Positions 11,552-22,436 of a stretch of 64,000 nt of DNA are shown here, in pieces. The position numbers and the translations under genes are program-made. The DNA is taken from the NCBI GenBank assembly GCA_905221605.1, contig CAJNDS010002180.1, forward strand, positions 392,501-456,500. Reading direction: 5' to 3'. This DNA comes from Symbiodinium natans. Its lineage: Eukaryota > Sar > Dinophyceae > Suessiales > Symbiodiniaceae. The notes under the pieces are model-generated. The model was given only the letters and a program-made list of their open reading frames with translations. It was not told the DNA's origin and searched no databases. The stretch's first letter is position 1. Each line of letters starts with the position of its first letter.

Positions 11552-11621
11552 GCTGCTGTCGGCCGAGCAACGCTGGCGCACGGCGCGCGACTCGGTGCTC
11601 CCAGCTCGCTTGGATGTGACA
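11552..11621 (+). CDS. Candidate exon
   Basis: Acceptor TCTGAG|, donor A|GTGGGG. Reads LLSAEQRWRTARDSVLPARL then DVT. Confidence 0.5.
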
Positions 11622-11910
11622 GTGGGGTTTAAACCTTTTTAGGGTTTAGGGGGGGTTTAGGGTTCAGGGCTTAGGGTTTTGGAAACTCCCCACCCAACCG
11701 CGCCTCCTCCCAAATAAGGTTCCTCTGCTTTCAGACTTTAAACCCTTACTCCCCCACCTGTCCCGAAGCCCAAATTTAAGAGCCTCCGGCTCAAGGCGCG
11801 GTTCGGGTCTGGGGGGGGGGTGTTGGGGGGGGGGGGGGGGGGGGGCCAGCCTGGCGAGAAGCTGCCTGGGGGTAGGGGGGTAGTGGGGGGGGAGAGGGTT
11901 TTTCCAAAAG

Positions 11911-11996
11911 AGCCCCTATGCCCTGTGCGAAACCGCCTATGGTCCATGAGTTTACGCGGTGTGGGTAGCCTGTTCCTGCACGGAAAAGCTGCCGGG
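11911..11996 (+). CDS. Candidate exon
   Basis: Acceptor CAAAAG|, donor GGG|GTACCC. Reads PLCPVRNRLWSMSLRGVGSL then FLHGKAAG. Follows a long G-homopolymer stretch. Confidence 0.4.
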
Positions 11997-12225
11997 GTAC
12001 CCCCCCCTACCCCCCCTAAGAATCCAACACGTCGGCGGACACCCTACGCAACCCCTGAGTCCCGAAACTTAAACCCCCAACCCTAAACCATAGAAACCCT
12101 AGAACCCCCAGAAACCCTAGAAACACTATAAAGCCTATAAACCCTCTAAACCCTGTATGCCTATGAACCCTACAAGCCCTGCACACCCTATAGACCCTAC
12201 AAACCCTATAAACCCAAAACCCTAA

Positions 12226-12352
12226 CCCTAAACCCCAAACCCTAAACCCCAAACCCTAAACCCTAAACCCTAAACCCTAAACCCTAAACCCTAAACCCTA
12301 AACCCTAAACCCTAAACCCTAAACCCTAAACCCTAAACCCTAAACCCTAAAC
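12226..12352 (-). repeat. Telomere heptad array (CCCTAAA)
   Basis: About 17 units; the left partner of the 12376-12461 exon. Confidence 0.95.
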
Positions 12353-12375
12353 TAACACTACAAACCTGGCTCCAG

Positions 12376-12461
12376 GTCATTTCTCAGTGGGCGAACTTCC
12401 AGGCCGTGCGCGAGGCTCGGGGCCCGACTTGGTGTCAGGGGCTCCTGGGCTTCTATTCGGG
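12376..12461 (+). CDS. Candidate exon
   Basis: Acceptor CTCCAG|, donor GG|GTTTTAGG. Reads VISQWANFQAVREARGPTWC then QGLLGFYS. Sits between a 120-bp CCCTAAA array and an 80-bp TTTAGGG array, the clearest case of an exon between oppositely oriented heptads. Confidence 0.55.
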
Positions 12462-12550
12462 GTTTTAGGGTTTAGTGTCGGGTTTAGGGTTTAGGGTTTA
12501 GGGTTTAGGGTTTAGGGTTTAGGGTTTAGGGTTTAGGGTTTAGGGCTAGG
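12462..12550 (+). repeat. Telomere heptad array (TTTAGGG)
   Basis: Begins with GTTTTAGGG at the donor of the 12376-12461 exon. Confidence 0.95.
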
Positions 12551-12772
12551 GTTTCAAGCATTTTTTGTTTTAGGTGTTGTAGGGCTTCTAAAGGTTTGGG
12601 CCGGGGGGTGTTAGGGTAGTGCGCTTGAGTCCAGGATTTTGGGGGTACAGGGTTTAGGAAGGATGGCTTGGAGGGCTTGGGGCTTTGGTGCTGTTGGTAG
12701 ATAAGTAGGGCAACTAAAGCTCTAATTCTTTATCGCCTTCGGGATGCCTTCAGGCCCGAAAGCCTCCTTGCT

Positions 12773-12880
12773 TAGGGTTTAGGGTTTAGGGTTTAGGGTT
12801 TAGGGTTTAGGGTTTAGGGTTTAGGGTTTAGGGTTTAGGGTTTAGGGTTTAGGGTTTAGGGTTTAGGGTTTAGGGTTTGC
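12773..12880 (+). repeat. Telomere heptad array (TTTAGGG)
   Basis: About 15 perfect units. Confidence 0.95.
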
Positions 12881-12892
12881 AGACCCAAAGCC

Positions 12893-12928
12893 CTCCTTGT
12901 ACCAGCCCTTGATGTGAGGTGTTCTCGG
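12893..12928 (+). CDS. Candidate exon
   Basis: Acceptor TTTGCAG|, donor AG|GTGTTC. Reads PKALLVPALDV. Confidence 0.4.
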
Positions 12929-13139
12929 CTCGCGGACCTAAAGCCCTAAGACCTGAGTACATGCGCCCCTAAGCCCCAAACCCTAAAGCCTAAATCCTAA
13001 ACCTTAAACCCTAAACCCTAGACCCTAGACCCTAGACCCTAAACCCTAAACCCTAGACCCTAGACCCTAGACCCTAAACCCTAAAGCCTAAAGCTTAACC
13101 CTAAACCCTAAGCCGCCCCTAAAGCTTAAACCAGTTCAG

Positions 13140-13176
13140 GGCTTCTTCTACTTGACGACTCGGATATATCGTCTAA
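13140..13176 (+). CDS. Candidate micro-exon
   Basis: Acceptor GTTCAG|, donor A|GTAGGG. Reads GFFYLTTRIYRL. Confidence 0.4.
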
Positions 13177-13399
13177 GTAGGGCTCGAAGTGCCATTACCG
13201 TAAGGTCATTTTTGGTTTGGTGCTCAGAGCCAACCTCTAGACCCTCCAATCCCTAAACCCTATAAACCCTACAAACCCTATGTGAAACCCCTATAAGCCC
13301 TCCAAACCCTGTAAACCCTACAAACTTTATGAACCCTAAACCCTATAAACCCTACAAACCCTATAGGCCCTCAACTTTAAACCCTAAACCCACCCTGAG

Positions 13400-13477
13400 C
13401 CCTGTTCCTGCCCGGGGAGCCGGAGGACCTTGAGTGGGCCAGGCGCGTGGAGCAGCTGCTCGCCATGATTGTTTCGG
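13400..13477 (+). CDS. Candidate exon, helix-forming
   Basis: Acceptor CCTGAG|, donor G|GTTTAGGG. Reads LFLPGEPEDLEWARRVEQLL then AMIVS. Confidence 0.55.
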
Positions 13478-13754
13478 GTTTAGGGGATTAGGGCCGCCTG
13501 TTTAGGGTTTCGGGGTTTAGGGGTTTAGGGTTTAGAGGCTTAGAGGTTTAGGGTTCAGGGGTTTAGGGGGCATCTTGCATACCGAAACCTCCAAAAGGAG
13601 CCTAAAAACACCCCTATACTCCTTCCACACTACACTACGTACCACAATCCCCACACTTTCCTCATGCCCTAACCCCAAACCGTAAACCCTCTTTTCTCTG
13701 GTGATCGATCATTGGGGGCTTCAAGACGTACAGACATGTTGCGTTTGGCACCAG

Positions 13755-13808
13755 GTGCCCAAACTTGGGCTCGACTTGCTCCCATCAAAATTCTCCTACG
13801 AAATTCCA
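13755..13808 (+). CDS. Candidate exon
   Basis: Acceptor CACCAG|, donor CCA|GTTAGA. Exactly 18 codons, VPKLGLDLLPSKFSYEIP. Confidence 0.45.
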
Positions 13809-13926
13809 GTTAGAAGCCCAAATCCTAAACCCTAAGCCCTAAGCCGCAAATTTAGGTACACTTTCAGGGCAACTTTGGCTTTGCTCTTTTTGAGAAACTT
13901 AGGGAAATCTAGGGTTCGGCTGGGGA

Positions 13927-14047
13927 GGTTCATGGGTACTTATAACCCCAATTCTAAGTCTACCCTATTTAGGGGACTTCGGGCGACTTCGGGAGCTTAT
14001 ACGTGCAGTTACAATGTGGCATATTAGGTACCCTGAACCTCCAAGTA
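13927..14047. mobile_element. Family E repeat
   Basis: GGAGGTTCATGGGTACTTAT ... ATTAGGTACCCTGAACCTCC. Confidence 0.8.
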
Positions 14048-14074
14048 GAGGGCTTAAGGTTTTTTGGGTTAGCT

Positions 14075-14104
<30 letters not shown>
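14075..14104 (+). repeat. Poly-G tract
   Basis: About 30 consecutive G. Confidence 0.95.
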
Positions 14105-14105
<1 letters not shown>

Positions 14106-14531
14106 AGGGGCTTGGGAACAAATGAGTCTTTGGGGATTGAGTGGTTGGGATGTACGACAGGATTGCTTAAAGGACGGAGAAATTCAGCCCCGAAAAGGAC
14201 CAGAACTTAGAGATCTTCTTGTATAGGTGTAAGGCAGTTTCGAGTAGAGCTGGATTTACATCTAGCACCCATTTGAAGGGTCGTCTTCCCTTACTTGTAA
14301 CCCCTGGCATGGCGAGCCATGAGCTTGCAAGTACCAATGACGACACCTTTAGAGAGTCCCCGATGAGGTGGGGGTTCCCCTCCAGGTTCATAATTGGGTC
14401 ACAAGTACAGTTATACTTGGGTTACTAAGTACCATGAACCTCCAAGAAAAACCCTAAACCCTAAACCCTAAACCTAAACCCTAAACCCGAAACCCTAGGG
14501 TTCCCCTCAAGTCCTCCTGTCTTCCTTGTAG

Positions 14532-14607
14532 CAAGGCAGTTCCGCGAGTTTCAGCAGGTGCGGGCAGAGCAGAAGAGCCTTGGCTGGATGTCTCTGGAGT
14601 CATAAGG
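14532..14607 (+). CDS. Candidate exon, two frames
   Basis: Acceptor TTGTAG|, donor G|GTTTAGGG. One frame, KAVPRVSAGAGRAEEPWLDV, reaches the donor. Another, QFREFQQVRAEQKSLGWMSL, is coiled-coil-like but meets TAA three bases before it. Confidence 0.4.
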
Positions 14608-15036
14608 GTTTAGGGTTTGTGGCTTCGGGTTTAGGGTTTAGGGTTTAGGGTTTAGGGTTTAGGGTTTAGGGGGCAGTGTGGGGTTGAGTCGGTGTAAGGT
14701 TGAGGGGGTAGGGTTCCCGGAGTCAGACCTTTGATGAGTGAAGGAATAGGGGCCCTTGGGTACGGGTAACCTCCTCGCCTTAAACCCCACACCCCAAACC
14801 CTAAACCCTAAACCCTAAACACCCCCCCCGCCCCGACCCCCCCCCCCAGCGCCCCAGCGAAAAAAACGTTGGCCAAGTAGCCTTTCATCCGAGCTTTGGG
14901 TGCGGTATACGAATCCATGAAATTTAGGGTTTCCCTAAACCTTAAACCCTATATAGACTCTAAACCCTAAACCCTATATAGACCCTAGACCCTTGACCCT
15001 AGACCCTGAACCAAATTTGGGAGGACTCGGGTAGCC

Positions 15037-15900
15037 TTGGGAGTGCTCGAGCAGCGCAGGCCAGGGCGCGTACAGTTCTCATCGGCCGCAGAACAAACTC
15101 ACCTCCTGGTGAGGCTAGTCCTACAAGCACTATCCATCTGCTGCTTGGCCAAAACCACAAAGCCATTGAGGACATTGGACAAGAAGATTTGCAAGCTCCG
15201 CCGAGAGTTCGTTGAGAATCAAGAGCGGGACATTATCTTCGGCAACGGCAAGAGTTGGGTAGACATTGAGGCCGACGAAGCCACGTTTGACAAGAGAGAC
15301 ATCTCGCAGACACCCGACCTCAAGCACTTGATCGTCAAAAAGGGGGAGACCATGATGTGGGAACAGTGGGCAGGTGTGGTCCAGAGAGGGCGGCCTGACA
15401 CACTGGTGCTTCACAAGCTCACGCCAAAGTTGACAGTCAAGCGTGCACCGGGTCCTGGAGCTATCAGGAAAACGGAGTGGACCACTCTTGGGGCGAAGTT
15501 GCTACAAGATCGGCGCGTGATCTTGCGCACTGAATCCGCCAGTCATACAAGGCGAAGATCTCTGGCGTTCTCCATGACCGCGTCATCCACTGTAAAAAGC
15601 GCGTCAAAAGGAATGGCAAGTGGATCTGGGTTTAGAGTTTAGGGTTTAGGGTTTAGGGTTTAGCAGACCTTGCCAGCAAAGAGATGCGTGAAGGCACAAG
15701 CCAAGAGATCAAAGACCTCGTGGATGGTGTACATGACCTGCACGATCAGACGACAGCATCGCAAAACCGTCGGACACACCTTGTCTACCACGAAGTCGAC
15801 AGGCACTGAAGGACAGCCAAGAAACTCATGTCGCCAAGAAACTCATGTCGAAGAACTGGTGGCAGCGTGCAGATGTTAATCTTCGAGCAGCGTGAGGCCA
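15037..15900 (+). pseudogene. ISXO2-like (IS1595 superfamily) transposase relic
   Basis: The + strand reads, in successive frames, TIHLLLGQNHKAIEDIG, then KICKLRREFVENQERDIIFG, NGKSWVDIEADEATFDKRDI, MMWEQWAGVVQRGRPDTLVL and PGPGAIRKTEW, then SYKAKISGVLHDRVIHCKK and NGKWIW. The IEADEATF segment carries the first acid of an ISXO2-type DDE catalytic core, a domain common in dinoflagellate genomes. Single-base shifts near 15180 and 15535 break the frame. A 34-nt telomere-heptad tract (15630-15663) interrupts it after the WIW codons. Downstream text (DLASKEMREGTSQEIKDLVD...) is open in another frame, and a 17-bp duplication (AAGAAACTCATGTCG) lies at about 15820-15852. Family assignment is from motif memory and was not searched. 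Confidence 0.65.
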
Positions 15901-16621
15901 TTAGGCCAACTTCAGGATTTTGAAGTTTGGAGCCTGAAAAGAATCCCGACCTTGCGGTTTAGGGTTTTGTACCGGGGGGACTTAGCTATGTTCGGGAAGA
16001 CGGATCTAGCGATGCTCAAGACAAACCCAGGACACTAAACGCGACTAGGGTCTCCAAAAAGTGCGCGACGACATCCAGAATCAAATTGAATTGGGGTCGC
16101 ACAGTCTAGGGTCTAGTATCAGGTATGTTTCGCGTTCGGGAAAGGTAGCCTTGAACTCTCATACCGGAATCCCGGACAACACCTAGATCCTACTTGAAGA
16201 CGCATGGGTAGCTATGGGAAATCTAGCCAAACAAAGCTTTTGCCTAATGTAAACAGGACTGTAGCTGCCCCACTCAAACTCCAAGTTCGATCTACCCATG
16301 CACCTCCACGCAAGCCCTAAAGGAACCTAAAGCTTGAAGTCCCTTACCTGAAGCCTTACAAGCCCATAAGTCCGATAAGCTCTATCAACCCAATAAACCC
16401 TACACACCCTGTAAGCCCCAGAAACCCTATACAGGACCTAAACCTCAAAATGCTGCCGTGCCAGGCTCTGGATGACAAGAGCATCCCTAGAGACTGCAAT
16501 ACCACTCAGTCAGAAAAGAAAAAAACTGTCCCTGATTCAGGGTCATTGGAGTCTGTTCGGTTCAGGGTTTATGTCTTTTGGTCTCAATTAGGGTCAGTGT
16601 CCTTCTTCCCACTGCGCCAAG

Positions 16622-16696
16622 GAAAGTCCTCGCAGGCGCCTCGGCGCGCGCGAAGGAAGTGCAGGTTGCAGGGGCAGCGTGCTCCCGCCAGGCGGG
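16622..16696 (+). CDS. Candidate exon
   Basis: Acceptor CGCCAAG|, donor GG|GTGCAA. Reads KVLAGASARAKEVQVAGAAC then SRQA. Confidence 0.45.
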
Positions 16697-16714
16697 GTGC
16701 AATATTATATTGTC

Positions 16715-16792
16715 CCCCATTAGGTTTAAGGGGATCATATTCAGGAGTATTTGTTCAGAGGGGTTTAAGTGCCATCTAGTTCGGACCCTAAC
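16715..16792. mobile_element. Family F repeat
   Basis: TTAGGTTTAAGGGGATCATA then TTCAGGAGTA ... GGTTTAAGTGCCATCTAG. Confidence 0.65.
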
Positions 16793-17101
16793 CCCCCGCG
16801 CCCTCTCTGTAAGTCCCTGTGGTAATCGACCTTGGTCTAGTCGAGTTCTATACATATATACATATATTTATTCTTAAGAATGCGATTTACCGTACCCTTG
16901 TTCGAGCGACATGTACATTCCTCGTGAAACATAGGCTGCCATAAGCTAGGGTTTAGGGGGTTAGGTGTTTACGGGTTTAAGGTTTAGGGGTTTAGGGCTT
17001 TAGGGCTTTAGGGGTCTATTTAGGGGCTTAGGGCTTTAGGGGTTTAGGGGTTTAGGGGTTTAGGAGCTTAGGGCTTAGGGTTGTTTAGGTTTTCGGATCA
17101 G

Positions 17102-17156
17102 GCTCAGTTGATTGAAGAGCTCCAAGGGCGCATCCAGCAGGCGTCGCAGTTTCCTG
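17102..17156 (+). CDS. Candidate exon, coiled coil
   Basis: Acceptor GGATCAG|, donor G|GTGGCA. Reads AQLIEELQGRIQQASQFP, a strong heptad pattern. Confidence 0.55.
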
Positions 17157-17349
17157 GTGGCAGCAAATTCAGGGCTTAGGGTTTGGGGTTTACGGTTTAG
17201 GGTTTCCACCCCGCACCCCTGAACTGTCAATCCCTGATCCTAAACGATTTACTGCTTACATTTGTAAACCCTCGACCCCATCCCCCCAACACCCCACCCT
17301 TTCATTCTCTCCAAACGCATAAACTTTATGGCCTAAACCCCAAGCCTAG

Positions 17350-17402
17350 CCCCTTCACCCTGGGGATCGCACCTGTTGCAGATCTCGACCTCTTTCAGAG
17401 TC
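17350..17402 (+). CDS. Candidate exon
   Basis: Acceptor AGCCTAG|, donor C|GTAGGG. Reads PFTLGIAPVADLDLFQS. Confidence 0.45.
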
Positions 17403-17793
17403 GTAGGGTTTGAATGGTTGAGGGTTCAGGGTTTGGAGTTTTTTGGGCTGTGCATGCCTGGATGGGACGCAGGCAGCCACGAGCAACCCTGAACCTTAAA
17501 CTCTGTCACGCTAAACCCTAAACCCCTACAACCAAAACTCTTTTTTTTAAGCCCTAAACCCTAAAGCCTAAACCAACCCTAAACCCCAAGCCCCAAGCCA
17601 CTAAACCCTAACCCCCAACTGGTAAACCCTAAACGAACGGAGCCAAGGCGCAAACCAATCCTAAACCCTGAACCAACCCTAAACCCCTAAACCCTAACCC
17701 CCAGATTTTAAACCCTCCCTCAAACCCTAAACCCTAAACCCTAAACCTAAACCCTAAACCCTAAACCCTAAACCCTAAACGAACGGAGCCAAG

Positions 17794-17860
17794 GCGACCC
17801 AAAGCGGAGCTGCAACTCGAGCTCGGTCGGGAGCAGCAGAAGCCGCCGGGTTGGCCATTT
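17794..17860 (+). CDS. Candidate exon, coiled coil
   Basis: Acceptor GCCAAG|, donor TTT|GTTGCT. Reads RPKAELQLELGREQQKPPGW then PF. Its acceptor region is duplicated at 17632-17648. Confidence 0.45.
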
Positions 17861-17962
17861 GTTGCTTTAGGGTTTAGGGTTTAGGATTTAGGGTTTAGGG
17901 TTTAGGGTTTAGGGTTTAGGGTGTAGGGTCTAGGGTTCAGGGACCCATACCTCACGCCCCAG

Positions 17963-18036
17963 ACTTCGATTCCGAGCCGAGGCACGCCATCCTCGTCGAG
18001 CGGACTGAGCAGCTGGATTTGGTCACCCGCAGGCTG
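17963..18036 (+). CDS. Candidate exon, helix-forming
   Basis: Acceptor GCCCCAG|, donor CTG|GTCTGG. Reads DFDSEPRHAILVERTEQLDL then VTRRL. The following GGGTTTTGGAGTACT recurs at about 18147 and 18249, so it is read as intron. Confidence 0.5.
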
Positions 18037-19132
18037 GTCTGGGTTTTGGAGTACTATACAGGTTTAGGGTTTAGGGTTTAGGGTTTAGGGTTTAGGGTTT
18101 AGGGTTCAGGGTTTGGGGTTTAGGGTTTAGGGTTTCAGGGCTTAGGGGTTCTGGGTTTTGGAGTACCCCTTCTAATGACCCCTATTCAGGACTGTTAGTT
18201 TAGGGGGAAGGCCCTAACCTATGCTAATTCTTAAGGCCCCTGTATTACTGGGTTTTGGAGTACTCTACTTTAACACTTTTTTTGGGCTCTGGGTTCCTAT
18301 TCTAGCTACTTGTACCTTAAAAATGCAGACTTGTTTTCCAGGGTCTACTCCAAAGTAGGGTGGTGCTCTTGGGGCTTTGAAAGGAAAGGGCTTGTATAAT
18401 TACTATAGGGTTGTATAGGGGTTGTATAGGTTTTGTATAGGGTTTAGTGTTTAGGATTTGGGGTTTACACAAGGTTTGTGTAGTATTCTAGGATTGTTTG
18501 ATGGGCTATTTGATGAGTCTAGAATAGGGCGTTAGGGGCTTCTAGGCGATTACAGGCTTGATTGCGACTGTTGTTCCATGGAAGAAGCCTGCCTTTGATA
18601 ACTCCTGGGACTGGGACCCTCATGAGGTTTAGAATTTAGGGCTTAGGGGTTTATGACCCCTTAACACGCCCTTCGAGCATTCTTAGTGCGCTGTAGGGTT
18701 CAGGGTTTCTAGCTGCTGCAGCCTTGCGGAGGCGGTGGTCCCTAAATAGGTGCGATCCCGAGACCTTAACCCAGCTGCCAAGACCCTAAAGAAAAGAACC
18801 CTACCAGGAAGCCCTACAACAAGAACACCAAAAGCGAACTAAGCCTAAGGTTTACTGCTGTTGGGATTTGGTGTGAGGACTCTCGTGCTTTAGTTTTAGG
18901 GGTTTAGGATTCGGGAGGGGAAGGGGGCAGGGGGTCCACATCAAATGCCCCAAGTCCCAAGCCCCTCTTCAGAAGGTTCATGGTGTAGTTACGAGCAGGG
19001 CAACAAGTATTCCAAGCCTGCAGGTAGTGAGTGGCCCCAAGTAAGGTTTTAAGGGAGTCGAACTCAAGTTGACCCTACTTACCCAGCTATAACCAGCCAT
19101 GATGTCAGGGGGCAGTCTGCAGAAAAAGGCGC

Positions 19133-19176
19133 CAAGGCGCACCAGCGTGGCCTGTGGGTGCGGCATTTTCTCACTG
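19133..19176 (+). CDS. Candidate exon, two frames
   Basis: Acceptor CTGCAG|, donor G|GTTCCTAG. Reads KKAPRRTSVACGCGIFSL or AEKGAKAHQRGLWVRHFLT. Confidence 0.45.
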
Positions 19177-19360
19177 GTTCCTAGTAGGGAGCTAGGCAAT
19201 ACCTGTCGTTGAAGATTTCAATGTTGTCGTTGAAGGTTTCAATGTTGTTAGAGAGGGTTCACAATATTTTGTTTCCGGACATGTTCAGTTGCCAGTTGAC
19301 CCTGAAGTTCATATGTAAGTTTTACAGGGGTGTCAAAAAAGAACATAAACAAAATACATG

Positions 19361-19478
19361 ATCTAGGACCCAGAGCAGGCCCTCATTCCCTGCTGTTTCA
19401 GCCTTGGGGGCCCGTTTCAGCCCCTTCAAATGCAAAAGGGCACCCCTGTTAGTCCTAGGTTATCAAAGGTTACTCTTG
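19361..19478. mobile_element. Family B repeat
   Basis: CTAGGACCCAGAGCAGGCCC ... TACTCTTGGGTCTAG; the 13-bp ends are inverted copies. Confidence 0.8.
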
Positions 19479-19950
19479 GGTCTAGTGATCTTTCGTATCA
19501 GAATTTGTGGGTGTGTGTCGTGCTTTCAGAGTGTAAGGCGTTGTCCATCCGAGGTTCTCGGCCAGAACGGCCGCCCGAAAAGCATGGCGCCTTTGCTCGA
19601 CCCTGAACCCTAAACCCAAAAGCTAAGCCCTAGACCCGAAACGCAAAATCAGAACCCTAAATCCTAAACCCTAAACCCTAAACCCTAAACCCTGAAACCT
19701 AAACCCTAATCCCGAAACCCTAAACCCTAAACCCTACCACCCCTTTTGTGATGGTATCTTCTTTGAGTGCAGCATGATCAGCACAACCCTGAGCCCTACA
19801 AACCTTCTTCAGCCTCCTTGCCCTTAGAGCAGGGCTATTGCTTTCAGGGTTTGGGGTGTAGGATGTGACCTTAAACCCTAAACCCTAAACCCTAAACCCT
19901 AAACCCTAAACCCTAAACCCTAAACCGGGGTTACGACACTTCCGGCGCAG

Positions 19951-20014
19951 GCGTCACCAGCGGATGTGGCGCAGCTGGCGTCCGAAGTCCGTGACAGGCC
20001 CGGTGCACTCCCAG
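19951..20014 (+). CDS. Candidate exon
   Basis: Acceptor GGCGCAG|, donor G|GTCTTC. Reads ASPADVAQLASEVRDRPGAL then P. CCCTAAA array on the left, TTTAGGG array on the right. Confidence 0.55.
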
Positions 20015-20022
20015 GTCTTCTG

Positions 20023-20142
20023 CTTAGGGTTTAGGGTTTAGGGTTTAGGGTTTGGGGTTTAGGGTTTAGGGTTTAGGGTTTGGGGTTTAGGGTTTAGGGT
20101 TTAGGGTTTGGGGTTTAGGGTTAAGGGTTTAGGGTTTAGGGT
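20023..20142 (+). repeat. Telomere heptad array with TTTGGGG variants
   Basis: TTTAGGG units with a TTTGGGG unit every fourth position or so, hinting at higher-order duplication. Confidence 0.9.
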
Positions 20143-20227
20143 ATGGTCTTCAGGGCAACCGAATTACCTGAGAAGGCGGCAGTTTATCAAGTGGGACTAC
20201 AGCTCTCCTATTTGTTCTTGCTCTCTG

Positions 20228-20340
20228 TTTTTTCTCCCAAAAATGGAAATATGGGACCCCGAATAGAGACCCGCAAATAGATTCCCTGATGAATTGGCCC
20301 CCAATAAGGTACCCCAAATTTCGGAAACCCGCAAAGAGTG
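20228..20340. mobile_element. Family C repeat
   Basis: Reverse orientation: CAATAAGGTACCCCAAATTT then CGGAAACCC at its right end. Confidence 0.75.
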
Positions 20341-20543
20341 GTAGTCTTTGAGGTTCCTGTATAAAACCATGTTAATGCTTGAGGGTGTATTCGGGCCACC
20401 CCGATTTTGGGAAGTGCGAGATGTCCTTGGCTTGAGGCCCCGAAGTCTCTACACTCTTTTGGGGGGTTGAGGGCTTAGGGTTTAGGGTTTAGGGTCGCCT
20501 GGTCCACGAAACCCTTTAAACCTTAAACAGCCGGTTTTGGCAG

Positions 20544-20595
20544 TCGCTCAGATAGCGAAGAAGCCTCGAAAAAAGCTCTCCAAAGAACCCCCAAG
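20544..20595 (+). CDS. Candidate exon, basic
   Basis: Acceptor TTGGCAG|, donor AG|GTCCC. Reads AQIAKKPRKKLSKEPP. Confidence 0.5.
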
Positions 20596-20878
20596 GTCCC
20601 AAACAACATTACCTCCTTTAGTCCCTTGACTTAAGGCCTTAAGGCCTCAAGTTGCGTTGGGGGACTTAGGGTTCAGGGTTTCAGGTTTAGGGTTTAGGGA
20701 TTTGGGCTTCAGGATTCTTAAACCTTGAACCCCAAAAACCTTTGAGCCCTAAAGCCTGGACTATAGACCCTGAACCATGAACATGTGCATGGTTTTATGG
20801 CTTCAGGATCCCTAAACCCTAAGCCCTAATCCCTAAACCCTAAACCCTAAACCCTAAACCCCAAGCTGGAGGACGCAG

Positions 20879-20969
20879 CACGTGGTGGAACTCCTCGCGG
20901 AGATCGACCAGCTCCAGCGAGCTGCAGCTCCCAGGCGTGGGGGAAAGCTCGGCCGTAGCGGGTCGCAGG
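20879..20969 (+). CDS. Candidate exon, coiled coil
   Basis: Acceptor GACGCAG|, donor G|GTTTAGGG. Reads HVVELLAEIDQLQRAAAPRR then GGKLGRSGSQ. Confidence 0.5.
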
Positions 20970-22127
20970 GTTTAGGGTTTAGTGTTTAGGGTTTAGGGTT
21001 TAAGGGCCCTGCAGGGCCCTACGAGCCCAAGCCTCCAAGCTTAAGCCCTTTTTTTTCCCGAGTGGCGTCTTTCAAGGGCTTCTGTTTTGGGGTGGGAGCG
21101 GGCTTGTTTGCTTCAACCGGGGGCCCCAAATCTAGGACCATGGTAGTTTCCGCCCGTTTTCCTCTCTTCACCCTTCTACCTAAGGCCGAAACCTTAAAGC
21201 CATTGGGATGGAAGTTTTTTTTGCCCAAACCCTAAACTCCAAGCCCTAAACCAGCCTGGGAATTCCTATGTTCGTCTCCAGGCCCTCTGAGTCGCGTGGC
21301 CTCATGACGCTTAGGGAGTTCATTTAGGGGTGTATAACCCTGAAATAGGGTTTAGGGTTTAGGGTTTTGGGTTTGGGGTTTAGGGTTTAGGGTTACTGAA
21401 ACCTAGACCGAAGCTTGAGAGCCCAACGCCCGAAAGCTCTCTGATCCTAAGCCCGACTTGCAGGCTCTTGGGCTCTAAACCCTAAACCCTAAACCCTAAA
21501 CCCTCAAGGGATTAAGACTCGGAACCCTAAGGTTGTTACCCGGTTCCCCTTGCATGGAATCATAATCTTGGCCCTTACTTTTGCGTAGAGAAGATTCTGA
21601 AAAGGGTCCCCAAACCCTAAGGTGCGACCTCTAAGTTGCAAGGTAGAATCCCTGGAACAGCCTAGGGCCTAGACGTATAGCCGGAGATCACATGTTTTCG
21701 GTGGGCATAAGCAGAGTTGAAGTTCACTTAGGGTCATCGTCCTTCATCGCAAGACCGCATTTCAAGAAGCCAATCCCTAGACCCTAAACCCCGAACCCGA
21801 AGCACTAAAGCCCCTAATTAAACCAGAAACCCGAAACCCGAAACCCTATAAACCCTAAACCCTGAAACCAAATCCTAAAACCCAATGTAAACCCTAAACC
21901 CTAAAACCCCAAACCCCAAAACCCTGCAAACCCTAAACCCCAAAACCCAAATCCCAAAACTCTAAACCCTAAACCCGAAAACCCTAAACCCGAAATCGCT
22001 ATAAACCCTAAAACCCTAAACCCCAAAACAACAAACCCTACAAACCCTAAAACACCCTGAGCCCTCAACACTGCAACCCTAAACCCCAAGCCCTAAACCC
22101 TAACACCCTATAGACCCTAAACATCCT

Positions 22128-22226
22128 ACTATAGGGGTCGGAGTAGTTACTAATAATATTCCTTTATGGTTGCTATGTAATTATACGATTATAATAACCC
22201 CCAAAACCCTGTTCTAACTATTCAGG
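22128..22226. mobile_element. Family I repeat
   Basis: TATAGGGGTCGGAGTAGTTA ... TTCTAACTATTCAGGCCCCT. Confidence 0.8.
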
Positions 22227-22381
22227 CCCCTAGCCCTAAACCCTAATCCCTAAAAACCCTAAACCCCTCAACCCTTAACCCTAAACCCTAAACCCTAAAC
22301 CCTAAACCCTAAAAACCCTAAACCCTAACCCTATTCTAAATATTCAGGCCCCTTTTTTAATCACTCCTCACTTGGTGCCAG

Positions 22382-22436
22382 GAAGTCTCCACCACGACCG
22401 GCCTCCGCGCCTCGCGGCTTGGCCTGGGAGCCTCAA
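22382..22436 (+). CDS. Candidate exon
   Basis: Acceptor GTGCCAG|, donor A|GTAATA. Reads EVSTTTGLRASRLGLGAS. Confidence 0.5.
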
